64,000 bases of DNA from an uncultured Flavobacteriaceae bacterium (GTDB lineage Bacteria; Bacteroidota; Bacteroidia; Flavobacteriales; Flavobacteriaceae), in assembly GCA_943842625.1 (NCBI GenBank), contig CALTCK010000009.1:62001-126000 (forward strand), read 5' to 3'. Each line of letters starts with the position of its first letter. The stretch's first letter is position 1. A model generated the notes under the pieces. The model worked only from the letters and a program-made list of their open reading frames with translations. It did not search any database and was not told the DNA's origin. Both the position numbers and the translations under genes were made by a program. Below, in pieces: positions 9,792 to 18,986 of this stretch.

Positions 9792-11096
9792 ATGAAAACA
9801 TTAAAAAATATACGAACGATACTAATTATGAGCTTTGGTTTTATTGTTTATTCACAACAAACACCGGCTCCTTTACAAAAAGAAGTGTTAACTATAACTG
9901 GAGCAACTGCCCATATTGGAAATGGTGAAATTATTCAAAACAGTATCATCACTTTTGAAAATGGAAAGTTAGTAGCAGTAGCTGATGCAACTACTTCTAA
10001 AATACCTTTAAGAGGAACTATTATTGATGCTAGCGAAAAACATGTTTATCCCGGTTTTATAGCTCCAAATACTACCTTAGGTCTCGTAGAAATAGATGCC
10101 GTTAGACCCTCAAGAGATCTAGATGAATTAGGCCAATTTATTCCAAATATAAGATCATTAATAGCATACAATGCTGAAAGTAGGGTTGTTGAATCGTTAA
10201 GGCCTAACGGGGTTTTAATTGCGCAAACTACGCCCAGAGGAGGAATAATTTCTGGAACCTCATCTATTGTACAACTTGATGCTTGGAATTGGGAAGATGC
10301 TGCAATAAAGGTGGACGATGGTATACACTTGAACTGGCCAGAAAGTTATGTGCAAGGAAGATGGTGGTTAGGAGAGTCTAGTGCTGAAAAACCAAATAAA
10401 AAATATCAAGAAGAACTAGAAAGTATTACAAGTTTTATTGTAAACAGTAAAACCTATGGAAAATCAACTCCTGAAACAATTAATGAATCCTATAAAGCGA
10501 TGCAAGGACTTTTTAGAGGTGAGCAAAAAATGTTTATTCATGCTAACGGTGAAAAAGAAATGATTGACGCTGTTTCCATACTTAAAAATAATGGAATAGA
10601 TAATTTAGTTTTAGTTGGTGCTTATGAAGCTCATAAAATTACAGATTATCTAAAACAGCATCATGTTCCTGTTTTAATTCAACGAGTGCATACCACACCA
10701 GAAGGTGATGATGATGATTATGACCTACCTTATAAATTAGCAAAACTATTAGTGGAAGAAGGAGTATTAGTAGCTTTACAATCTAGTGGACAAATGTCTA
10801 GGATGAATACAAGAAACTTACCTTTTTATGCTGGTCAAGTTGTTGGTCAAGGAATGGATAAAGAAAAAGCATTGCAGTTAATTACTGAAAATCCAGCAAA
10901 AATCTTAGGAATTGACAATTCTTATGGAACCTTAGAAGTAGGGAAAAGTGCTACGCTCTTTATAAGTGAAGGAGATGCATTGGATATGATGTCCAATCAA
11001 TTAATTAAAGCTTTTATTGATGGAAGAGAAATTTCTCTTGAAACACACCAAACAGAACTTTGGAAACGCTACACCAATAAGTACAGTAATAAATAA
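9792..11096 (+). CDS. secreted amidohydrolase-family protein, degenerate metal site
   Basis: I chose the ATG at 9792 because it opens a clear signal peptide (MKTLKNIRTILIMSFGFIVYSQQ); a GTG 30 bases upstream in frame would put ten hydrophilic residues before it. The mature protein of about 410 residues follows an amidohydrolase plan: a beta-sandwich start (ITGATAHIGNGEII), a core, and the closing TENPAKILGIDNSYGTLEVGK typical of the family's last strand. The first metal motif HxH is replaced (PGFIAPNTTLG), so it may be non-catalytic or use another site. It follows the 964-residue paralogue by 80 bases; the two are probably co-expressed and may act as a pair in the periplasm. Confidence 0.85.
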   Translation: MKTLKNIRTILIMSFGFIVYSQQTPAPLQKEVLTITGATAHIGNGEIIQNSIITFENGKLVAVADATTSKIPLRGTIIDASEKHVYPGFIAPNTTLGLVEIDAVRPSRDLDELGQFIPNIRSLIAYNAESRVVESLRPNGVLIAQTTPRGGIISGTSSIVQLDAWNWEDAAIKVDDGIHLNWPESYVQGRWWLGESSAEKPNKKYQEELESITSFIVNSKTYGKSTPETINESYKAMQGLFRGEQKMFIHANGEKEMIDAVSILKNNGIDNLVLVGAYEAHKITDYLKQHHVPVLIQRVHTTPEGDDDDYDLPYKLAKLLVEEGVLVALQSSGQMSRMNTRNLPFYAGQVVGQGMDKEKALQLITENPAKILGIDNSYGTLEVGKSATLFISEGDALDMMSNQLIKAFIDGREISLETHQTELWKRYTNKYSNK

Positions 11097-11116
11097 CTGA
11101 TTGTTTAGCAAAAACT

Positions 11117-11124
11117 TATATTTG
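11117..11124 (+). promoter_or_regulatory. -7 promoter box for the RNA methyltransferase gene
   Basis: TATATTTG, matching TAnnTTTG, only 4 bases before the ATG at 11129. If used, the transcript would start at or within the first codons, so it may be a chance match or drive a leaderless message. Confidence 0.3.
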
Positions 11125-11128
11125 TCCT

Positions 11129-11929
11129 ATGCTAAAAAATATTTCAAGCACTCAAAATCCGCTAATAAAAAAAATTATTTTATTGCAGGAAAAATCTAAG
11201 GAACGTAAAAAAACAGGTGCCTTTGTTATTGAAGGAAAACGAGAAATTGAATTAGCATTAAAGGGAGGTTATCTAATAGAAACTATTCTTTTCAATTCAG
11301 TTATTATATCAAAAGAAGAAGTCTTAAATCATTTTGGAGAACCGACCATTAATTTAATAGAAATTAGTGCTGAAGTTTATAAAAAAATTGCCTATCGAAG
11401 TTCTACAGAGGGCATTATAGCTATATCAAAAACTAAAGATTTGAGCCTGATTAATTTAAATCTACGAAAAAAAGATTTATTTGTGCTCGTTGCAGAAGCT
11501 CCAGAAAAACCAGGTAATATAGGAGCCTTTTTAAGGACGGCTGACGCTGCAAATGTTGATGCTGTAATTATTGCAAATCCTAAAACAGACTTATACAATC
11601 CAAACATTATTAGATCTAGCGTTGGATGTCTTTTTACTAATACGCTTGCTACTGGAAGCACTACAGAAATTATCACTTTTTTAAAAGAAAAAAAAATAAA
11701 TATATTTAGTGCCATTCTCCAAGAATCTGAGCCTTATTACACTCAAGATTTCACAAGAAATACTGCGATTATAGTAGGCACTGAATCTACTGGTTTATCG
11801 CAAGAATGGAGAACAACTAGTTATAAAAATATCCATATTCCTATGCAAGGGGAAATCGATTCGATGAACGTCTCTGTAGCAGCAGGGATACTTTTATTTG
11901 AAGTTAAAAGACAACGAAATTTCAAATGA
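11129..11929 (+). CDS. TrmH/SpoU-family RNA 2'-O-methyltransferase
   Basis: A 266-residue cytosolic enzyme with an N-terminal substrate-binding domain (KTGAFVIEGKREIELAL, about residues 32-48) and a C-terminal SPOUT domain with the trefoil-knot motifs: EKPGNIGAFLRTADAA (motif 1), a middle NPNIIRSSVGCLFT, and the cofactor-binding GTESTGLSQEW and IPMQGEIDSMNVSVAAGI. These predict S-adenosylmethionine-dependent ribose methylation of rRNA or tRNA. The exact nucleotide target cannot be told; RlmB-like 23S rRNA modification is the nearest guess. Confidence 0.93.
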   Translation: MLKNISSTQNPLIKKIILLQEKSKERKKTGAFVIEGKREIELALKGGYLIETILFNSVIISKEEVLNHFGEPTINLIEISAEVYKKIAYRSSTEGIIAISKTKDLSLINLNLRKKDLFVLVAEAPEKPGNIGAFLRTADAANVDAVIIANPKTDLYNPNIIRSSVGCLFTNTLATGSTTEIITFLKEKKINIFSAILQESEPYYTQDFTRNTAIIVGTESTGLSQEWRTTSYKNIHIPMQGEIDSMNVSVAAGILLFEVKRQRNFK

Positions 11930-11975
11930 TATTTATTAAAATTTCAAATCCTATCTAAAAAAATAGATTTTACAA

Positions 11976-13208
11976 ATGACATCCGACACGCTCTTTTATA
12001 TTCTCATTTCCATATTAATAATTAGCTTTATTGTTGATAAAGTTTTAGATGCTTTAAATGCAAAACATTACAAGGACCCCATACCTCCTGAGCTCAGTGA
12101 TGTATACGAAGAAGAAGACTATCTAAAATCACAAAATTATAAAAAAGCAAATGATCGTTTTAGCTCCATTGCTTCATCAATTTCGTTAGTTGTAACATTG
12201 TTTTTTTTCTATTTAGATGGTTTTGCTTTTGTAGATGAATGGGCTCGAACATTTTCAGACAACACAATTATAATTGCGCTCCTCTTTTTTGGAAGTATCA
12301 TGTTTGCTAGTGATTTATTAAGCACTCCTTTTAGCTATTACCATACCTTTATCATTGAAGAAAAATTTGGATTTAATAAAACTACTTTAAAAACATTTCT
12401 TGTGGATAAAATTAAAGGATGGTTAATGTCTGCTATTTTAGGAGGTCTATTACTTTCGATAATTATTTGGTTTTATGAATCTGTAGGCAGTAATTTTTGG
12501 TTGTATGCTTGGGGTATAATAGCTGTATTTGTTTTTTTTATAAATATGTTTTACGCACGTTTAATTGTCCCTCTTTTTAATAAGCAAACACCACTTTGTG
12601 ATGGTTCATTAAAAACTAAAATTCAAGATTATGCTCAAAAAGTAGGATTTAAACTAGATAAAATAGTTGTAATTGATGGTTCTAAAAGAAGTACAAAAGC
12701 CAATGCTTATTTTTCAGGTTTTGGAAGTGAAAAAAGAGTTACGCTATTTGATACCTTAATTAAAGATTTAGAAGAAGAAGAAATTGTTGCAGTTTTGGCA
12801 CACGAAGTAGGCCATTATAAAAGGAAACACATACTATTTAATTTAATAATTAGTATTTTAATAATGGGGTTTACTTTCTGGTTATTATCGTTATTCATAG
12901 GAAATCCAATATTATCAGAAGCCTTAAATGTAGCTTCACCTTCCTTCCATATTGGTTTAATAGCTTTTGGAATACTCTACAGTCCCATTTCAGAGCTTAC
13001 AGGATTGGTAATGAACTTTATTTCGAGGATATTTGAATACCAAGCCGATAATTATGCAAAAGAAACCTTCGATGCTGCACCATTAATTTCGGGTCTAAAA
13101 AAACTAAACAAAAATAATTTAAGCAATCTAACTCCCCATCCAGCTTATGTTTTTGTTTATTATTCACATCCAACATTACTTCAACGATATCATAATATGA
13201 AAAAATAA
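11976..13208 (+). CDS. M48-family (Ste24/CAAX protease-like) membrane metalloprotease
   Basis: A 410-residue polytopic membrane protein with the zinc motif HEVGHYKRKH (His276, Glu277, His280) and the downstream FEYQADNYA segment that supplies the third ligand. Length, the N-terminal helices, the long hydrophobic middle and the NAYFSGFGSEKRV stretch before the active site match eukaryotic-type Ste24 proteases. In bacteria these are membrane quality-control proteases; no prenylated substrate is implied. It stands between the methyltransferase and rel; a small inverted repeat follows its stop. Confidence 0.93.
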   Translation: MTSDTLFYILISILIISFIVDKVLDALNAKHYKDPIPPELSDVYEEEDYLKSQNYKKANDRFSSIASSISLVVTLFFFYLDGFAFVDEWARTFSDNTIIIALLFFGSIMFASDLLSTPFSYYHTFIIEEKFGFNKTTLKTFLVDKIKGWLMSAILGGLLLSIIIWFYESVGSNFWLYAWGIIAVFVFFINMFYARLIVPLFNKQTPLCDGSLKTKIQDYAQKVGFKLDKIVVIDGSKRSTKANAYFSGFGSEKRVTLFDTLIKDLEEEEIVAVLAHEVGHYKRKHILFNLIISILIMGFTFWLLSLFIGNPILSEALNVASPSFHIGLIAFGILYSPISELTGLVMNFISRIFEYQADNYAKETFDAAPLISGLKKLNKNNLSNLTPHPAYVFVYYSHPTLLQRYHNMKK

Positions 13209-13210
13209 AT

Positions 13211-13230
13211 ACGCTATTTTAATTTAGCGT
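13211..13230 (+). terminator. weak stem-loop after the M48 protease gene
   Basis: ACGCTA (13211-13216) and TAGCGT (13225-13230) form a 6-bp stem with an 8-base loop, 2 bases after the stop codon. No T tract follows directly, so terminator function is uncertain. Confidence 0.3.
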
Positions 13231-13316
13231 TATGAACTTTAAAAAAAAACTTAAAATCTAATATAAATAAGATTTTATTTTATTGTTTATTTCAATCATT
13301 TGTGTATTTTTAATTT

Positions 13317-15522
13317 ATGACAGATAAGGCACTGGATCTAGAAAATAAGGAAATTGCTAAGCAGTATAAAAAATTGCTTAAAATTAGTTATCGAACACTT
13401 TCGAAAGAAGATAAAAAACTAATCCGAAGTGCTTTCGACATTGCAGTTGATGCCCATAAAGAGCAAAGAAGAAAGTCAGGTGAAGCTTACATTTTTCACC
13501 CTATTGCTGTAGCAAAAATTGTAGCTTCTGAAATTGGGCTGGATTCCACTTCCATCGCAGCAGCATTATTACACGATGTTGTTGAAGATACTAATTACTC
13601 TTTAGCTGACGTGGAACAAATGTTTGGGGAGACGGTTGCAAGAATCGTTGATGGTTTGACCAAAATTTCTCATTTATCTACAGATAAAGATATTTCTCTT
13701 CAAGCTGAAAATTTCAGAAAAATGCTTTTAACTCTTAATGAAGACATTAGAGTTATCATCATTAAGATTGCAGACCGATTGCACAATATGCAAACTATGG
13801 GGGCTATGCCTCCAGACAAGCAAGTAAAAATAGCTTCAGAGACATTGTACATATATGCGCCATTGGCTCATCGAATTGGAATGTACAATATTAAAACAGA
13901 ATTGGAAGATTTAGGATTAAAATACACAGAACCTGAAGTTTACAATGATATATTTAGTAAAATAAAGGAGAGTAAACAACAGCAAGACAAGTACATTAAA
14001 ACTTTTACTAGTATTGTTAAAGATACATTAGATAAGGAAAAATTAAAGTACGAAATTAAAGGAAGACCAAAGTCAATTTTTTCAATAAGAAGAAAAATGA
14101 TGGTTCAAAATGTTTCTTTTGATGAAGTTTATGACAAGTTTGCTGTGCGAATAGTCTATAATTCTAGTGAAGAAAACGAAAAGTTCATCGCTTGGAAAAT
14201 ATATTCTATAGTAACTGATAATTTTCGCCCCAACCCCACCAGATTACGTGATTGGATTTCATCGCCAAAATCGACAGGTTATGAAGCGCTTCATATAACA
14301 GTTATGGGACCTAAAGGACGTTGGGTTGAAGTTCAAATTAGATCGGAACGAATGAATGAAATTGCCGAAAAAGGTTTTGCGGCTCATTACAAATACAAAA
14401 ACAAAGAAAAAGGAGATATTGAATTAGACAATTGGCTCAATAAACTTCAAGAAACTTTGGGTAGTTCAGAAATTAGTGCGGTCGATTTTGTTGAAGAATT
14501 TAAACTCAATCTTTATGCTAAAGAAATATTTGTATTCTCTCCTATGGGCGATTTATATTCTTTATCAAAAGGTTCTACTGCCCTCGATTTTGCTTTTCAC
14601 GTTCATACGGAAATTGGGCTTCATACCAGGGGAACAAGGGTAAATGGTAAATTGGTTCCACTGAGTAAAAAATTAAAAAGCGGAGATCAAGTTGAAATCA
14701 TCACTTCAGATAAAGCTAAACCAAATTCAAATTGGTTGGATTATGCGGTAACTGGACGAGCATTATCAAAAATAAAATCCTCATTAAAAGAGAGAAGAAA
14801 AACTAATAGCTAAAGAGGGAAAAGTAATTTTAAGTAGAAAATTAAAATCTCTTAAAATTCCTTTTGATGAAAATACAGTTAACCAACTTGTATCCTATTT
14901 TAAAATCAATACAAGTCTGGATTTATTTTATCGCGTTGGAGTCGGAATTATAGATAATAAAAAGCTAAAAGAATTTGTTGCAACTAGAAATAATGCTTTT
15001 GTCAGTTTCTTTAAAAATAGATTAAGAAAAAATACGAAGCCAGAGGAAATCGATAAAGATGAAATTACTGCAAAATACGATTTGTTGGTGTTTGGAAAAG
15101 ATGAAGAAAAATTAGATTATAAATTATCTGCGTGCTGTAATCCAATACCAGGTGATAACGTATTTGGTTTTATAACCGTATCTGACGGAATTAAAGTTCA
15201 TAAAAAAAATTGTCCCAATGCCTTACAACTTCAAAGTAACTTTAGTTACAGAATTATAAATGCTAAGTGGAAAGATTCGACACAAAGTGACTTCAAAGCA
15301 GAAATTGTTATCTCTGGAATAGATACTATTGGGTTGGTTAACGAGGTCACAAAAATAATTTCTAACAATCACAACATTAATATGATTAATCTTCATTTTG
15401 AAAGTCACGATGGTGTTTTTAACGGAAATATTGCTGTGGTGGTAAAAAATATTACCATTCTTGATAACCTTGTGAAAAACATTAAAAAAATTAATGGTAT
15501 CGATAAAGTTAGCAGACTATAA
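13317..15522 (+). pseudogene. rel: Rel/SpoT bifunctional (p)ppGpp synthetase/hydrolase, one frameshift
   Basis: Two frames make one 734-residue long RSH protein once one extra A is removed from the five-A run at 14798-14802; the text after it reads LIAKEGKVILSRKL in the new frame. Domain order: HD hydrolase (His61, HD at 86-87, ED at 90-91), synthetase (GRPKSIFSIRRK, STGYEALHITVMGP), TGS (EIFVFSPMGDLYSL), a zinc-finger-like Cys segment (KLSACCNPIPGD) and a C-terminal ACT domain. Both catalytic centres look intact. A stringent-response gene is unlikely to be truly broken, so I read the frameshift as a sequence error. The Fur-family gene follows 20 bases downstream. Confidence 0.92.
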
Positions 15523-15527
15523 TTAAG

Positions 15528-15535
15528 TATTTTTG
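15528..15535 (+). promoter_or_regulatory. -7 promoter box for the Fur-family gene
   Basis: TATTTTTG matches TAnnTTTG in the short gap between rel and the Fur-family gene, 7 bases before its ATG (15543). It could allow separate transcription of fur-purA with an almost leaderless message. Confidence 0.35.
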
Positions 15536-15542
15536 TGATATC

Positions 15543-16010
15543 ATGAGTACAAAAGTAAATCAAAATAATCAAGTAATTGTAAAGAATGTATTTACGGCTT
15601 TTTTAAGTGAAAAAGGTCATAGAAAAACACCTGAGAGATATGCAATACTTCAAGAGGTATATGATCTAGAAGAACATTTTGATATTGAGTCATTGTACAT
15701 CAACATGAAAAATAAAAACTATCGAGTAAGTAGAGCTACGCTCTATAATACTATAGAATTACTTTTAGAATGTGGTTTGGTAAGAAAACATCAATTTGGA
15801 CAAAGTCAAGCACATTACGAAAAATGTTATTTTGATAAACAACACGATCATCTCATTTTATCCAACGGAGAAGTAATAGAGTTTTGTGATCCTAGGATCC
15901 AATCTATTAAAAAAACCATTGAAGAAGTTTTTAATGTAGATATCATTAATCATTCACTTTATTTTTACGGAAATAGAAAAAATCCTGAAACCAAACAAGA
16001 CAAATCATAA
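15543..16010 (+). CDS. Fur-family transcriptional regulator without CxxC zinc sites
   Basis: A 155-residue Fur/PerR/Zur-type winged-helix protein: N-terminal DNA-binding half with [14 protein letters not shown] and the recognition helix [15 protein letters not shown], then the dimer half with KQHDHLIL. The usual CxxC pairs of structural zinc are absent: after HDH the sequence reads [14 protein letters not shown] where many Fur proteins have LICxxCG, and the tail ([12 protein letters not shown]) has none. The regulatory site with the HDH motif is kept. Which metal or signal it senses is unclear. It overlaps a conserved block with rel upstream and purA 3 bases downstream. Candidate regulator of the iron operon at 51.4 kb, by inference only. 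Confidence 0.88.
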   Translation: MSTKVNQNNQVIVKNVFTAFLSEKGHRKTPERYAILQEVYDLEEHFDIESLYINMKNKNYRVSRATLYNTIELLLECGLVRKHQFGQSQAHYEKCYFDKQHDHLILSNGEVIEFCDPRIQSIKKTIEEVFNVDIINHSLYFYGNRKNPETKQDKS

Positions 16011-16013
16011 CTT

Positions 16014-17285
16014 ATGGCAGTAGATTTATTATTAGGATTACAATGGGGAGACGAAGGAAAAGGAAAAATTGTAGATGTTCTTACAAAAAATTATAACATA
16101 ATAGCACGTTTTCAAGGTGGTCCAAATGCAGGACACACCCTGGAATTTGACGGTATAAAGCATGTGTTAAGAACAATCCCATCTGGTATTTTTCATGAAA
16201 AATCTATCAATGTGATTGGTAATGGTGTGGTAATAGATCCTGTTGTTTTTGTAAAAGAATTAGAAGGTCTTGATAAATATCATATTGACTACGTGTCTAA
16301 ATTAATTATTTCAAGAAAAGCACATTTAATTTTACCTACTCATCGACTACTAGATGCTGCATCTGAGGCTTCTAAAGGGAAGGCAAAAATTGGCTCTACC
16401 CTAAAAGGAATTGGTCCTACATATATGGACAAAACAGGTAGAAATGGCATTCGTGTTGGAGATTTAGAACTAGAAACTTTTAAACAAAAGTATAAATCTC
16501 TTGCAAAAAAACACGTTGCAATGATAGACTTCTACGATGTAGATATTCAATATGACTTGGACGAAATGGAAGTAGAATTTTTTGAATCCTTAGAAAAACT
16601 AAAAAAGTTAACTTTTATTGATAGTGAGGAGTATTTAAATCAAGCTATCAAATCTGAAAAAACGATCCTAGCAGAAGGAGCTCAAGGTTCTCTTTTAGAT
16701 ATTGATTTTGGAACCTATCCATTCGTAACTTCTTCTAATACCACTGCTGCAGGAGCATGTACTGGTCTTGGAGTTGCACCTGGAAAAATAAAAGAAGTAT
16801 ATGGAATATTTAAAGCCTATACAACACGTGTAGGGTCGGGACCATTTCCAACAGAATTATTCGACGACGTTGGAGCTAAAATGGCTAAAGTAGGTCATGA
16901 ATTTGGTGCAGTTACCGGTAGAGCAAGACGTTGTGGTTGGTTAGACTTGGTTGCTCTAAAGTATACTTGTGAAGTGAATGGAGTCACTCAATTGATGATG
17001 ATGAAGAGTGATGTTTTAAGCGGTTTTGATCATCTTAAAGTTTGTACCTCTTATAACTACAAAGGTGAAGTCATCAAACATCTCCCTTACAATATCGAAG
17101 CGGAAAACGTAACGCCAATATATACCAACTTTAAATGTTGGAAAGAAGATTTGACTAAAATGACAGAGGCTAGTCAGTTACCTAAAGAGTTAAACGATTA
17201 TATCGATTTTCTTGAAAAAGAATTAGAATTACCCATTAAAATAGTTTCTGTAGGTCCTGATAGGAAACAAACAATCCCAAGGTAA
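16014..17285 (+). CDS. purA: adenylosuccinate synthetase
   Basis: A 423-residue cytosolic enzyme of purine synthesis that joins IMP and aspartate using GTP. The N-terminal GTP-binding loop QWGDEGKGKIVD (residues 10-21, with the catalytic Asp13) is complete, as are IGNGVVIDP, STLKGIGPTYMDK, QGSLLDIDFGTYPFVTSSNTTAAG and TTRVGSGPFPTEL. Length is normal for the family. It starts 3 bases after the Fur-family stop, so the two are surely co-transcribed. Confidence 0.98.
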   Translation: MAVDLLLGLQWGDEGKGKIVDVLTKNYNIIARFQGGPNAGHTLEFDGIKHVLRTIPSGIFHEKSINVIGNGVVIDPVVFVKELEGLDKYHIDYVSKLIISRKAHLILPTHRLLDAASEASKGKAKIGSTLKGIGPTYMDKTGRNGIRVGDLELETFKQKYKSLAKKHVAMIDFYDVDIQYDLDEMEVEFFESLEKLKKLTFIDSEEYLNQAIKSEKTILAEGAQGSLLDIDFGTYPFVTSSNTTAAGACTGLGVAPGKIKEVYGIFKAYTTRVGSGPFPTELFDDVGAKMAKVGHEFGAVTGRARRCGWLDLVALKYTCEVNGVTQLMMMKSDVLSGFDHLKVCTSYNYKGEVIKHLPYNIEAENVTPIYTNFKCWKEDLTKMTEASQLPKELNDYIDFLEKELELPIKIVSVGPDRKQTIPR

Positions 17286-17299
17286 TACCAATTCTTTAG

Positions 17300-17307
17300 T
17301 ATCTTTG
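17300..17307 (+). promoter_or_regulatory. -7 promoter box for the OstA-like gene
   Basis: TATCTTTG matches TAnnTTTG, 26 bases before the TTG start at 17333. It lies in an inverted repeat (ATTCTTT at 17291 and AAAGAAT at 17322) that could alternatively be a weak purA terminator. Confidence 0.4.
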
Positions 17308-17332
17308 TTAACTTAAATACAAAGAATTTTAT

Positions 17333-18979
17333 TTGAAATTTAATAATTACATTCTAGTATTGATTTTTATTTGGTGCGGCTATACTTTAACCGCTCAAGA
17401 GGAACCTATTAATCCCAGTGAAAAAACTCAAGTAACCATTAAATCAGGTTATTGGGAAAAGAAACCTGATATGCCAGATGCCATTATCTATACCAGAGAT
17501 AAATCTGGACAAGTTTATATTATCCATGAGGGAGTTGAAATGTGGTGTGATCAAGCTTATGTTTATACTAAAGATAATTTTGTAAAGGCATATGGGGCTG
17601 TAAAAATCATACAGGGAGATACTATTTCCATGAAAAGTAATTATAGCGAGTACAATGGTAATACTCAATTTGCTTTTGCCAGTGGCGAGGTTTCCTTCAA
17701 AGATCAAAAAACATCTTTAAAAACAGATACCTTATACTTTGACCGTATTAAACAGCAAGCCTACTATAATAGTGGTGGAATTGTAAAGGACACTTCAAGT
17801 ACATTGACTAGCATCATTGGAAGGTATTTTGCCAAATCTAAAAAGTATCAATTCTCTTCGAATGTAGAGATAAAAAACCCAAAGTATACTATAAACTCAG
17901 AACAATTAGATTTCTTTTCAGAAACAGGTATAGCGTATCTGTATGGTAAATCTACCATTACAGGTAAAACGAGTACTGTATATTGTGAAAAAGGTTACTA
18001 CAACACCAGAAAAGATATTGGATACTTTGTCAAAAACTCAAGAGTTGATTATGAAAATAGGATCATGTATGGTGACAGTATTTATTTTAATAGAAATAAA
18101 AACTTTGCCTCTGCAACAAATAATATACAAATTATTGATACCCTAAATAAAAGTTACGTAAGAGGACATTATGCAGAAGTTTTTAAGAACAAAGATTCTG
18201 TTTTTATAACGAAAAGAGCGGTTGCAATAACAGTTCGAGAAAATGATTCCATATATGTTCATGCAGATACCTTAAAAATTACTGGAAAAGCTGATCGTCG
18301 AGTTTTAAGAGGATTTTACAAAGCACGGTTTTTTAAAAAAGGACTGCCAGGTGAAGAACCCACCAGCGGTAAATGTGATTCTATTTACGTAAATGAAAGA
18401 ACCGGAATTACTAAATTATTACGCAATCCGATATTATGGTCTGGAGAAAATCAAATTACAGGTGATACCATTCATTTATTAAGAAACATCAATACAGATA
18501 AATTAGATACTTTAAAAGTCTATAATAACTCGTTTGTTATCCAAAAGGATAGCGCTGGGTACAATCAAGTAAAAGGAGAACGATTGATTGGGTTATTTAC
18601 AAATAACGAATTAGACACTATAAATATCAAAAAAAATACGCAAGTAATTTTCTTTTCAAGAAACGAAAATGAAGAATTAGTTGGAATAAATAACACAACG
18701 AGTAGTTCTATTCAAATGTATCTTGAAAATCAAGAAATTAGAGGGATTCGATTTATAAAAAAAGTAAATGGAAAATTATATCCGCCATCACAATTTCCAG
18801 AAAATGCAAGAATTCTGCCGGGTTTTAAATGGTTTGGGGATGAACGACTCTTAAAAGTTAGCGATTTATTTAAAGGAAAACCGGCCCCTATTCTTCCTAA
18901 AATTAAAGGCATATATTTACCAAAAAAAGAGGAAGATTTTTTTAATAATGAAGCTAAATATCAAACTATTTCACAGTGA
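17333..18979 (+). CDS. OstA/LptA-like LPS-transport protein
   Basis: A 548-residue protein with a signal peptide (MKFNNYILVLIFIWCGYTLTAQ, TTG start) followed by repeated beta-strand units of the OstA/LptA type: SGQVYIIHEGVEMWCDQAYVY, VKAYGAVKIIQGDTISM, FAFASGEVSFKDQKTSLKTDTLYFD and further DTLYF/DSIYF repeats. Such beta-jellyroll chains form the periplasmic bridge that carries LPS to the outer membrane. It is much longer than proteobacterial LptA (about 185 residues), as is usual for the Bacteroidota OstA-like family. It sits between purA and an aminotransferase that starts 7 bases after its stop. Confidence 0.87.
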   Translation: MKFNNYILVLIFIWCGYTLTAQEEPINPSEKTQVTIKSGYWEKKPDMPDAIIYTRDKSGQVYIIHEGVEMWCDQAYVYTKDNFVKAYGAVKIIQGDTISMKSNYSEYNGNTQFAFASGEVSFKDQKTSLKTDTLYFDRIKQQAYYNSGGIVKDTSSTLTSIIGRYFAKSKKYQFSSNVEIKNPKYTINSEQLDFFSETGIAYLYGKSTITGKTSTVYCEKGYYNTRKDIGYFVKNSRVDYENRIMYGDSIYFNRNKNFASATNNIQIIDTLNKSYVRGHYAEVFKNKDSVFITKRAVAITVRENDSIYVHADTLKITGKADRRVLRGFYKARFFKKGLPGEEPTSGKCDSIYVNERTGITKLLRNPILWSGENQITGDTIHLLRNINTDKLDTLKVYNNSFVIQKDSAGYNQVKGERLIGLFTNNELDTINIKKNTQVIFFSRNENEELVGINNTTSSSIQMYLENQEIRGIRFIKKVNGKLYPPSQFPENARILPGFKWFGDERLLKVSDLFKGKPAPILPKIKGIYLPKKEEDFFNNEAKYQTISQ

Positions 18980-18986
18980 GAAATCA

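Noticed and set aside
17291-17328. Hairpin after purA as a strong terminator
   Set aside because: The arms are only 7 bases with a loop of 24, and they overlap the promoter box of the next gene.
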